Shown: one piece after another, positions 1 to 7,435 of the stretch
Layout: every line of letters begins with the position of its first letter
How positions within the stretch are numbered: position 1 is the stretch's first letter
Origin: Suillus spraguei
Lineage: Eukaryota; Basidiomycota; Agaricomycetes; Boletales; Suillaceae
Assembly: GCA_016800925.1 (NCBI GenBank)
Contig: JABCPU010001222.1
Span: 1-11,792, forward strand
DNA length: 11,792 bases
Direction: 5' to 3'
Notes under the pieces: generated by a model
Databases searched by the model: none
What the model was told of the DNA's origin: nothing
The model's input: the letters and a program-made list of their open reading frames with translations, nothing else
Position numbers and translations under genes: made by a program

Positions 1-490
1 AATATGAGGCAATACAAAGATATTGATTACACATGTTCAGTGCCGAACCCCGAACTCCGGCACCCGGCACTCGGGACTCGGGCCTTGGAACTTATAACAA
101 TGTGAAAGATGTCGATGCACATTTTCTATCACTGACCCCGAACCCCGGCACCCGGGAGTTAGAAACATGTGAGGCAATACCAAGATATTGATTTACACTG
201 GGGAGTGCCGAACCCCGAACTCCGGCACCCGGCAGTTGGGAATCTGGACTCGGGACTCATAACCATGTGAAAGATATTGATCCACATATTTAACCACCCA
301 ACCCGAACCCCAGCACCCGGGAGTGAGAACAATGTGAGTCAATACAAAGATATTGATGTACACATGTTGAATGCCGAACCCCGAACTCCGGCACCCGGCA
401 CTCGGGACTCGGGACTTGGTACTCATAACATGAGACAGATAATCCACATATTTTAACACGACCCCGAACCCCGCACCCGTGAGTTAGAAC
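1..490. repeat. Satellite array, dimeric ~164-bp units
   Basis: Three consecutive units can be laid over each other. The word TGAGGCAATAC or a close variant recurs near 5, 170, 336 and 496, a spacing of about 160-166 bp. Each unit holds two half-units. Half A runs from TGAGGCAATAC through GATATTGATT and ends in a GC-rich core (CCGAACCCCGAACTCCGG, then CACCCGGCACTCGGGACT). Half B starts with AATGTGAAAGAT (near 98 and 264), goes through a TCCACATATTT-like stretch and ends in CCCCGAACCCCGGCACCCGG. The array is cut by the left edge of the window, so its full length is unknown. The small open frames here come from the repeat and have no recognisable protein content. Confidence 0.9.
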
Positions 491-828
491 CATGTGAGGC
501 AATACAAAGTTGAGTCCCGAATCATGATCACCGAGTGCTGGGTTACCATGTGAGGCAATACCATGATATTGATTTACACATGTTGAGTGCCGAACCCCGA
601 GTCCGGCACCGGTTAGCACATGTGAGGCAATACCATGATATTGATTTACACATGTTGAGTGCCGAACCCCGAGCTCCGGCACCCGGGAGTTAGCACAATG
701 TGAGGCAATACCATGATATTGATTTACACAGTTGAGTGCGAACCCCGAGCTCCGGCACCCGAGGTTAGCACAATGTGAGGCAATACCAATATATGTTACA
801 CAAGTTGAGTGCGAACCCCAAGCTCTGG
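491..828. repeat. Satellite array, monomeric ~56-80-bp units
   Basis: From about 491 the array switches from dimers to half-A monomers. TGAGGCAATAC recurs near 496, 552, 623, 702 and 777, giving periods of about 56, 71, 79 and 75 bp. Half B (AATGTGAAAGAT) is absent. Copies at 550-750 are very close to each other, differing mostly by one-base gaps such as GTGCGAACC for GTGCCGAACC. This looks like a recent local expansion of one half of the dimer. Confidence 0.85.
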
Positions 829-925
829 CCGGACTCGGGGTTCGGCACTCAACATGTGTAAATCAATTATGGTATTGCCTCACATTGTGCTAACTCCCGG
901 TGCCGGAGCTCGGGGTTCGGCAGTC
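829..925. repeat. Inverted satellite unit
   Basis: This block is the reverse complement of a monomer such as 657-747. On the plus strand it reads CGGGGTTCGGCACTCAAC, then TGTGTAAATCAATTATGG, then TTGCCTCACATTGTGCTAAC, all mirror images of words in the direct array. The flip point near 829 is flanked by GTTGAGTGCGAACCCC on the left (805-820) and GGGGTTCGGCACTCAAC on the right, so the junction forms a local hairpin. Direct orientation returns near 926 with ACAATGTGAAAG. Confidence 0.85.
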
Positions 926-1435
926 AAAAACAATGTGAAAGTCCTCGATCCACATATTGTATGGCCAAACCCCGAACTCCGGCACCCGGCACTCGGCACT
1001 TCGGCACTTGGTACTCATAATGTGAAAGATCTTGAGCAACCATATGTCAGTGCTGAACCCTGAACCCCGGCACCCAGCACTTGCGGACTCGGGACTCAGA
1101 ACAATGTGAGGCAATAGACACCTATTGATCCACACATTCTAAGTGCCAAACTCCGAACTCCGAAATCTGGTAGTCTACTATTTAGGGGTTCCGGTTCGGT
1201 ACTCGGGCTTTTGCACTTGAGACGAAAACAATGTTAGGCAATAAAATGACTTTGATCCACACATTTTTGGTAGATATCTTTTTCATCTCAAATCTTGAAT
1301 CTCGAGTGCCGAACCCGAATCCGAAATCTGGTAGTCTACAATTTCGGGTTCGGTCCTCGGGACTCAGACACATGTCAGGCAACAACAAAACTTTGATCCA
1401 CACATTTTTTGGTAGATGTCTGTTTTTGTCTCGAA
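926..1435. repeat. Diverged satellite units bordering the foldback element
   Basis: Units continue in direct orientation but drift. AATGTGAAAG occurs near 930 and ATAATGTGAAAGATC near 1017, and the GC core decays to AACTCCGAAATCTGGTAG and AACCCGAATCCGAAATC. The last two units share TTTGATCCACACATTTTT followed by GGTAGATNTC (near 1251 and 1392) and CGAAATCTGGTAGTCTAC (near 1160 and 1321), a period of about 140-160 bp. The array ends where the foldback terminus TCTCGAGTTTCTAG begins. Confidence 0.75.
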
Positions 1436-2316
1436 TCTCGAGTTTCTAGTTTCTAGTTTTCGGTACTCTGCACCTGCACCCGGCACTCGCACTAGATGAC
1501 TCCACACATGGACTTTAAATCTTTCACCTTTGTGTGTTGTGTTTCGGTGTCCAGGTATCTGGAATTCAGGAAATCTCTAGTTTGCATCTCCAGTTTTGAG
1601 TTCCTGGATTCGGGACTTGGCACCCGGCACCTGGCACCTCAATTCTCGATGAATGTCAGACATGATGAATTCAGGTTTTCGTCCTTCAGGGTTTAAGATT
1701 TTGGTGGTTTGATGGTAGGTATATGCACTCATAGGGTGCATGTTCCTATGTGTTTGATTCTCTGGTGGCTACATCAGCTGTACGTCTTTATGATACATAT
1801 CTAGGCCCACCCGTATATGTAATATATTTACCTTGCCCACCCGTCTATGCAATAAATTTTTACTTGCACCATCGGCCCACCCATCTATGTAATTACACCC
1901 CACGTCGGCCCACCGTATATGTAATATTCTCTCACCTCGCCCACCTGTATATGTAATATTCTCTTACATCGGCCCACCCGTCTATGCAATAATATTTGCT
2001 TGCATCTCTCTTCAGCCCAGCTGTCTATAATATCCTACTCTACATATACTACCCAGATGAGCCCACCCATCTCTGTTGGGGATTATATCCCCCTGGCCCT
2101 CCGTCAACATCAGAAATCATGTTTCCCTCGGCCCACTGTTCTCTCCCGAAAATACAAGTCTCCTGGCCCACCCGTCTCATCGGAAAATAATTTCCCCCCG
2201 GCCCATCCGTCAAATTTGGGATATACATACCTCGGCCCATCATCTGCTGGCCCGTCTTTGACGGATATATGTGGTCGGGTGACCCGTATAATATGGAGTT
2301 TGTCACTGAAGGGGCT
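1436..2316. repeat. Left arm of the foldback palindrome
   Basis: This 881-bp arm runs from TCTCGAGTTTCTAG to GTCACTGAAGGGGCT. It pairs with 2576-3230 on the opposite strand. It is about 225 bp longer than the right arm, mainly because it holds more copies of the internal GGCCCACCCG unit. It also contains satellite-like words: CACCCGGCACTCGCACTAG at 1478-1496 and GGGACTTGGCACCCGGCACC near 1612-1631. Confidence 0.85.
1804..2270. repeat. Internal tandem array in the left arm
   Basis: About a dozen degenerate units begin with GGCCCACCCG or a close variant, near 1804, 1835, 1874, 1907, 1938, 1971, 2014, 2059, 2092, 2129, 2163, 2199 and 2242. Spacing is about 31-45 bp. The first six or seven continue with TATATGTAATATT or CTATGCAATAA; later ones continue with CATCAGAAATCATG, CTCATCGGAAAATAAT and similar words. 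The unit is unrelated to the 1-1435 satellite. Confidence 0.8.
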
Positions 2317-2575
2317 CCACTGGAACAGATTTTCTTGATTCACATTTCTGAAAGAGTAGTAGGCTTTTTAACACAAATGTCATGAAAAGTCATGTGATGT
2401 AGATGTATTTGCCATGAGGTCTATTCTTACCTATCCTCTGAAATAAGGGGCATTACTCGGGAAAGGGCACAGTGTATGAACTGAGACCAAAGCCCTTCGG
2501 ATCTCTTACCCTTTGAGTATTGGTCTTAACAGTATATTTGAACTCACACCTTTCCGAGTAAATTCTTCCAAACAA
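2317..2575. other. Centre of the palindrome, weaker pairing
   Basis: The mirror symmetry continues weakly into the centre. ATTACTCGGGAAAGG near 2453 faces CCTTTCCGAGTAAAT near 2549-2563, and AGACCAAAG near 2486 faces TTGGTC near 2520. The point of symmetry is around 2490-2525. The stretch 2330-2450 has no partner on the right and looks like an insertion in the left half or a deletion in the right. No gene is seen here. Confidence 0.65.
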
Positions 2576-3230
2576 AGCCCCTTCAGTGACAAACTCCGTA
2601 CATATGGGTCACCCAACCCACATAATATCCTGTCAAAGACGGACCAGCGGACCATGGGCTGAGTTATGTATATCCTTGATGTTGATGGATGGCTGGGAGA
2701 ATATTATTTCCGATGGAGACGGGTGGGGCCAGGAGAATTTTATTTTCGGGAGAGATGGGTGGGCTGAGGGAAACATGATTTCTGATGTTGACAGATGGGC
2801 CAGGGCCGAGGTGTATTACATGGACGGGTGGGCCGACGCGGGGGAATTTTACATAGATGGTGGGCCTAGATATGTATCATAAAGACGTACAGCTGATGTA
2901 GCCACCAGAGAATCAAACACATAGGATACATGCACCCTATGAGTGCATATACCTACCATCAACCACCAAATCTAAACCTGAAGCACGAAAACCTGAATTC
3001 ACCATGTCTGACATTCATCAATAATTGAGGTGCCGGGTGCCGGGTGCCAAGTCCCGAAACCTGGAACTCGAACTGGAGATCCAAACTAGATATTTCCTGA
3101 ATTCCAGATACCTGGACACCCAAAACACAACACACAAGGTAAAAGATTTAAAGTCCATGTGTCGAGTCATCTAGTGCCGAGTGCCGGATGCGGATGCAGA
3201 GTACCGAAACTAGAAACTAGAAACTCGAGA
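2576..3230. repeat. Right arm of the foldback palindrome
   Basis: This 655-bp arm begins AGCCCCTTCAGTGACAAACTCC and ends AAACTCGAGA. It is the mirror of 1436-2316. Near 2790-2875 only about two units of the TATGTAAT-type internal repeat are present (seen as ATTACATGGACGGGTGGGCC), against six or seven in the left arm. Outer segments contain GAGGTGCCGGGTGCCGGG (near 3027) and TAGTGCCGAGTGCCGG (3172-3187), again the satellite core word. Confidence 0.85.
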
Positions 3231-4633
3231 TTAAGGGATGGATTAACACGCAGCAGACATGTAATAAGACTGCATACAGTTTACAAAACATCACGTACCG
3301 GCGAGACTGGATGGAATAGGACGGACAGTAAATCTTGCTTGAGGATGCCAAATGGGTTTGCAGAGATTCCGAAGATCACCGCTTTGCGGGAAAGTTGCCA
3401 TAGTACAGCTGCTAAGCTGCAATGAGGCTTCCAGAGTGTGGAAGATACCATCAGATAGGGTAACACATGGTAAAGTGTCATGGCAACAGATGGTGAAGCT
3501 GATGAAATGAAGACACTAGCGCTGGCCTAAGTATAAGCGCAGCATTAATCCTACTAAAGGCGCGAGTGAGATGTTCGACCCAAGAGGACTGCAAATAGAA
3601 GCAATTCCTTCTAAGTTAGTGCAAAGGAAACAATGAAGTACTAATATGGTAACGAAGATTCCAATTTCTGAGGTTTAGCGGTGGTACTAGCGCGGTGTCA
3701 GCGGTACACGCGTGGTAACGATAGCTGCAGCGGTTAGCTAGCGAGAGCAGAACGAAGTTACTTGGGCGAGACAAAAATGTTATAAATACCGGCGGTGCGT
3801 AGCAGTGCGGCAACTCCATATGGGCAGAATGCAGATGAGAGAGAAAACGACCCAGCGAGATTGCTGGCCGCGGTCCGGTTATGAGTAGTGAAGTCGAAAG
3901 TCATGTGGTACTTTGAGCGGTGAAGTTACCGGTGGTTAATATCAATGAGCGTGGTTCGAACGAGAAGAGTTCAAATGCAAGTAGATTGTGACTAGCGAGC
4001 GTTTCAGATACTAAGTCCTAGTGAAGGGATGTAATGGGAAGTAAAAGTAATGGTATGTATGTTCAGTCCTTTTTAACATATACGAGCGCGTACGATATAG
4101 CTATGCGAGTCCGGTAGCGAGATAGAAAATAAACAGGGTACTTAATTATGAGGCACACAGCATGCAGCGGCCCCTTGAGATATAAGGTAAATCCTGCGTA
4201 GGTTTACTAACGGGGAAGCGAGGTAACTACACACCAATGGATTCTAGACGGAATAGGATGGACATGAGGGCATTGGCGGAGGATCTGGTAAGGGTTGCGG
4301 AAGAGAATGGTTCCCATTAGCGGAGTGAAAAGGCTATTTCGTCGCTATAAGGAAATCCTTCAGTTGCCGCTGCAGACGTTAATGAGACGCTTGTTGAAAA
4401 CTAGGTTTTGACGGTCAGCGTGACTTTTCTCGCTACATCCACTGGGCACTTTGAATATTGACCGTCCCAGTCAAAATACCGTATGTAAGACTTAGTGCCT
4501 GTGGCTTGCAAGCACATGGCGTAATGCGTGGTATGCGGAGTGTACAAAGCGTGATTGGCGGTGAACTCATGGTATCGTGGGGATAATGATGAACATGAGG
4601 TGTGTTATGCGGCGGTTACGAGTGAGGAGCTGC
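3231..4633. other. Gene-free stretch with GCGGT-type words
   Basis: I see no convincing gene on either strand; the small open frames lack any recognisable motif. The sequence is scattered with GCGGT words, for example four within 3677-3735. A perfect TATAAATA lies at 3781-3788 but no open frame follows it. An imperfect hairpin pairs GGTTTTGACGGTCA (4404-4417) with TGACCGTCCCAGTCAAAATA (4459-4478). The stretch could be the remains of an LTR or of the promoter side of the next gene; the sequence alone does not decide. Confidence 0.5.
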
Positions 4634-4640
4634 TATAAAT
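4634..4640 (+). promoter_or_regulatory. TATA-like box upstream of the zinc-cluster gene
   Basis: TATAAAT lies 42 bases before the ATG at 4682. Between them is a pyrimidine-rich run ending TTTGCTACAG directly before CATG, which also resembles a 3' splice site. The true transcript could therefore carry a 5'-UTR intron. The motif is common by chance, so it is only a candidate. Confidence 0.35.
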
Positions 4641-5195
4641 GACTGGCATACCCGTGATGACTTGCTTGTCTTTGCTACAGCATGTCTCTCTTCGACCTTG
4701 GTTCCAACCTTTGCCCTGAGGCCGTTGCCTTGGTTGAGAAGTTTGCCACGATCCACGCTAAGGTCGAGGCGCTGACCAAGTGCATCCCTGAGGACCGTGA
4801 GGACTTAGCCACTGAGAAGAAGCAGTGGATGAACAAGTGGACTCTTGCTACGGTAAGCGACTATTGGCGGTTCTGCGTGTTTGCTCATTTCTACGGTATA
4901 GGGCGCGATGGCGAAGTGTCATTTGGATGGGAAGACATATAGCCTAGCATTAGTCTTGCCGCCGGCAGAGAACGCCACGGGACTGGAAGCGAGTAAGGTG
5001 TATGATCGCTGGACTGAGCAAGTTCATGCAGCTTTACTTGCCACAAAGATTAAGTGTGAGCAAGAGAAGTTAGCCGCCGCGCTGACGAGAAGGGCAAGGA
5101 GAAGGAAGTGCTGTGGTAGACGTGCCGATGAAGGAGGTTACCGGCGTGATGTGGAGGGTACGGTGATGCCATTAGCGTCAACTGAGGGTACTTCG

Positions 5196-5248
5196 GTACG
5201 TTCTCGCTATCTCTCTTTTGCTTGCCTTTACTTATGCGCTGTTTCTAG
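5196..5248 (+). other. Intron 1 of the zinc-cluster gene
   Basis: GTACGT donor, pyrimidine-rich body and TTTCTAG acceptor; 53 bp. Removing it joins the upstream frame (ending ..STEGTS) in phase 0 to the exon holding KPCERCARLKLLC, which supports the call. Confidence 0.7.
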
Positions 5249-5308
5249 TGTCCAAAGCCATGCCCCAGGATTGGTAGGAGAGCTGGTGACATCATGTACT
5301 CAAAGCCG

Positions 5309-5341
5309 TGTGAGCGCTGCGCTCGTCTGAAGCTACTCTGC
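5309..5341 (+). other. Half zinc-cluster motif C-x2-C-x6-C
   Basis: Codons at 5309, 5318 and 5339 encode Cys in the pattern CERCARLKLLC, the spacing of the first half of fungal Zn(II)2Cys6 domains. The second three Cys are not intact. The expected position is hit by the TAA at 5378, and one Cys (ECKAK) appears after intron 2. Confidence 0.6.
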
Positions 5342-5408
5342 TCTGGCGTGGGTATAGCTGTTGGCCGTGCCACAAGCTAAAGACTGGCTGTCCAATCCAG
5401 ATACTTCG

Positions 5409-5459
5409 GTAGTAAGTTCTGCGCAGGTCAAACTTCTAACCTTGTTAACTTGTTTGTAG
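5409..5459 (+). other. Intron 2 of the zinc-cluster gene
   Basis: Donor GTAGTA at 5409 (or GTAAGT at 5412), branch-like CTAAC at 5436-5440, acceptor TTTGTAG ending 5459. With the 5409 donor the codon split gives Glu followed by Cys-Lys, keeping the zinc-cluster frame open. Confidence 0.65.
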
Positions 5460-5828
5460 AGTGTAAGGCCAAGACTGCGGCAAAGATGCCCGCCTACCGC
5501 CGGCGATAGCGGTAGTGGTAAGGCTGGTAGTGAAGTTACCACTGGCGGTCCGCCTGAAGCAGCAATAGAGCTGACAGAAGGGGAGGAGATGGATATGGGA
5601 GAAGTCACTAGGCAAGTCACTGAGGACTCTGACGTAGAGGATGAAGTGGAATTCCAGCGGCAGCTGGATGAGCTGCGCGCTGTTCCAGACCTGTTCTTCT
5701 TGGCTGACGCTGAGATGTGGAAGCTGGATGCGCGGTACCAGATGCAAGGCCTGATGAAAGAGATGGCCGCAAGCATGAAGTATCTTCATGGCTATCTGGA
5801 CCGCATCAAGAAGGCGCATGGTGATTGA

Positions 5829-6524
5829 GTACTTAGCATGTCTCTTCCTTCGTACCATATACTTGTATACTGTAGCGCGTGCATACGAGTCTGTCTCCTG
5901 TGGTTGTACCGCCAGTAAGGCAAAGTGAGTCGGCGGTCCTGTCCAAATGTCCCATGTCCGTGTCCAAATTTCAGTACTAGTCCATTGAGTGCCTGTGTGA
6001 TATAGTAAAGGTAAATGAGCGCTCGCGTAAGATGAGACTAGAGTGAAAGTACGGCCAAATTGCAAGTTGCCGCTCGTCTTGTCTTCATTGTTGCGCTTCC
6101 TTCTTCTATTCCTGCTTGATACCATGTGTGCATGATGTCCTTGGTTCTATGAAATGTGCGTGGTGCACTGCTCCACGGTAGAAGGAAATATGTACGGTAA
6201 TGATTGGTGCGCAGTATTAGTCCATTCTTTGCAGTCCATTGCGGTATTATCTTTGATATAAGAGTCTGTGTGCTGTTAGCACGTAGCATAAGTAAGTGAG
6301 ATCTAGAGAGCGGAGACTTTGATAAGAGAAACTGAGACACTGGATGAAACCGGGGTAAAACTGATACTATCATACTGAGCGGTATTTGTGATTTTGTGTT
6401 TTTTGTGTTTTTCAGGGAGAGCGTGGTATTAGAGAGCGGTGGTATGATAATGAGTGTCGGTAGTAGCGGTATGGGATAGGAGGGGTTAAGCGTCGGCACT
6501 GAAGCTGTTACAGTCATATGTGCC
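5829..6524. other. Gene-free stretch between the two convergent units
   Basis: There is no recognisable coding sequence. A long minus-strand open frame that crosses from the last exon of the plus-strand gene to 6125 has no family motif and overlaps real coding sequence on the other strand. The stretch has more GCGGT/TACCGC words (5923, 6381, 6437 and 6464 regions) and a T-rich run at 6392-6416 ending in TTTTTCAG. Confidence 0.5.
6111..6124 (-). promoter_or_regulatory. Possible tRNA primer-binding-site-like sequence
   Basis: On the minus strand TGGTATCAAGCAGG follows directly after ..GCACACA. An LTR ending in CA followed by a TGG-starting site complementary to a tRNA 3' end is the usual arrangement. 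The word resembles the TGGTATCA start of Met-tRNA primed elements. The match is short and no tRNA was compared, so this is weak. Confidence 0.2.
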
Positions 6525-6945
6525 CCTATTCATTCTCTCTTTGTCTCCTTTACTTGTATATTACATAACGTGACTCTGACTCATATGCTCAACACATCTG
6601 TACTATAGTTGCCTTCCTCCTTTGGATATGCACTTATGTTCTCACGTCTCTCTTGATCTGTGTGCACATATTGACCTATTTAAGCACATTGTATTACGCT
6701 TGTATACTTTACTTTAATCTTACTGGGTTTTACCTGGAACATCCTTCGCTTAGGTCCCCAACCTATGTTGTCTTGAATCGTCTCTAAGTCCTAAGCACTC
6801 CTTAGCCTTAGTCTCTATTCTCATAGAACCTCTTAGACTTGTCTTTGAGGCTGAACCCTTGATAGTACTCGGAACGCGTTCCTTGTACCTTCACCTTGTC
6901 CTCTCCTGGACATTGTAGAACTCCCAGCAGACTGTCTGTGTCTTT
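6525..6945 (-). repeat. Candidate 3' UTR / 3' LTR of the retroelement
   Basis: This lies immediately downstream of the last integrase codons on the minus strand, where the polypurine tract and 3' LTR are expected. A purine-rich minus-strand run (CAGGAGAGGACAAGGTGAAG) lies near 6885-6904. No second LTR copy is in the window, because the 5' LTR would lie right of 11792, so the borders cannot be set. Confidence 0.35.
6675..6684 (-). promoter_or_regulatory. TATA-like box, minus strand
   Basis: CTTAAATAGG on the minus strand lies within the presumed LTR, in the orientation of gag-pol. It could be a U3 promoter. It is a short AT-rich motif with no further support. Confidence 0.25.
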
Positions 6946-7435
6946 TCACTGTCGCTGGTGACACCACCCCAGTTCGTAACAGAAACCAATGTCTTCATCT
7001 GCCAGCTCATTGTCGTCTTCTCCTGCCAATGAGTCCAATGCTTCTTCGTCTAGACTGGTGACGCTAGTAACTGAAAGTTTAGTATTGGTATGCAGGTGAT
7101 AAGGGATCAAGCGGAATGCTGCATAACATAGTTTGGATATGCTGCCATCTAGCTTGGCTAGCCAGTATAAGCTGCTGTTGGTACAACGCACAACTACCAT
7201 TGGACCAAGGTACCATGGCTTCATCTTTCGACTCAGCTCATACTCAATCTTGGAATTATGCACTAAGACTAATGTGCCTGGAGCAAAGTTATAGTCTTTG
7301 ATAGTAGCGCCGTACCGACGCTCGAATTGCCATACCAAATTGAGTCTAGCCTTGGTGACTTTGTCTCTGATGCAGCGGATATCTTCTTGGTGCTTCTGTA
7401 ACTGCCGCGCACATTAAGCAATGAGATCGTAGTGG
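6946..7435 (-). pseudogene. Integrase C-terminal domain remnant
   Basis: The frame open from 7338 reads WQFERRYGATIKDYNFAPGT, then LVLVHNSKIEYELSRK, WYLGPMVVV and AAFRLIPYH. This is the SH3-like C-terminal module of Ty3/gypsy integrases, with the GPY/F motif present as GPM. Upstream in the same frame are ARQLQKHQEDI and a TAA at 7414-7416 where relatives have a sense codon. Arg positions have turned to Trp (KPWYLGP), Cys (VVRCTN, SKLCYAA) and His. The acidic tail GEDDNELADED ends near 6985 and the frame stops at 6946. A frameshift near 7437 separates it from the core domain. Confidence 0.85.

Larger units (their letters stand above)
1436..3230. mobile_element. Foldback-type palindromic element
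   Basis: The whole stretch is one large imperfect palindrome. The outer ends are TCTCGAGTTTCTAGTTTCTA on the left and its complement ending AAACTCGAGA on the right. Inward, matching segments include GGTATCTGGAATTCAGGAAA (near 1553) with its mirror near 3093, GGTAGGTATATGCACTCATA with its mirror near 2950, and a near-identical ~60-bp stretch around CATCAGCTGTACGTC with its mirror near 2885-2905. The arms differ by scattered substitutions and small indels plus block differences. There is no coding sequence for a transposase, so any movement would depend on another element. No clear target-site duplication was seen. Known comparators are foldback elements with long inverted repeats built of internal tandem repeats; which superfamily this belongs to is unknown. 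Confidence 0.7.
4682..5828 (+). pseudogene. Broken spliced gene with half zinc-cluster and C-terminal helical region
   Basis: I do not recognise a named gene. The ATG at 4682 opens a frame beginning MSLFDLGSNLCPEAVALVEK, a hydrophobic-helical N-terminus that runs through AHFYGIGRDG and then loses frame near 4905. The next frame carries YSLALVLPPAENATG, the helical YDRWTEQVHAALLATKIK and a Lys/Arg-rich tract, and reaches 5195 in phase with a 53-bp intron. The following exon has a C-x2-C-x6-C motif, then an in-frame TAA at 5378-5380. A second ~50-bp intron follows. The last exon needs one more frame change between 5462 and 5507; it then reads acidic sequence and ends with a long amphipathic helix (MWKLDARYQMQGLMKEMAAS) before TGA at 5826-5828. 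The first half of a GAL4-type cluster hints at DNA binding, but this is inference. From memory it resembles dispersed hypothetical proteins of Agaricomycetes. It is convergent with the pol remnant at 6946. Confidence 0.65.

Noticed and set aside
193..1135. Several 70-130-residue open frames on both strands inside the satellite
   Set aside because: They follow the repeat period, have near-identical repeated peptides and no family motif; they arise because the repeat lacks stops in some frames.
1..1435. CRISPR-like array
   Set aside because: Repeats and intervening parts are both conserved and all diverge together; there are no unique spacers, and the context is eukaryotic.
1750..2882. Open frames of 60-112 residues inside the foldback arms
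   Set aside because: The same sequence is open on both strands and in several frames owing to the tandem repeats; there are no protein motifs.
1436..3230. Palindrome as a long-read foldback artefact
   Set aside because: An artefact would stay palindromic outward; here the flanks at 1435 and 3231 are unrelated, and the arms differ by large repeat-copy blocks. Raw reads could still settle it.
3781..3788. Perfect TATAAATA as a promoter
   Set aside because: No open frame or transcript-like structure follows it; kept only as a note in the gene-free stretch.
3953..3961. GGTTCGAAC, a tRNA T-loop-like word
   Set aside because: The flanking bases do not form a T-stem and no acceptor or anticodon arm can be placed around it.
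3313..4264. Short direct repeat GGAATAGGA(C/T)GGACA at 3313-3327 and 4250-4264 as an LTR pair
   Set aside because: Similarity does not extend far beyond this word.
4847..4900. GTAAGC at 4853 as an intron donor
   Set aside because: Reading through gives a sensible continuous protein (SDYWRFCVFAHFYG), so splicing here is unlikely.
5445..6125. 226-residue minus-strand open frame
   Set aside because: Its C-terminal half is the antisense shadow of the last exon of the plus-strand gene, and the rest has no recognisable motif.
6525..6945. Exact LTR borders
   Set aside because: The partner LTR is outside the window, so any TG...CA choice would be arbitrary.
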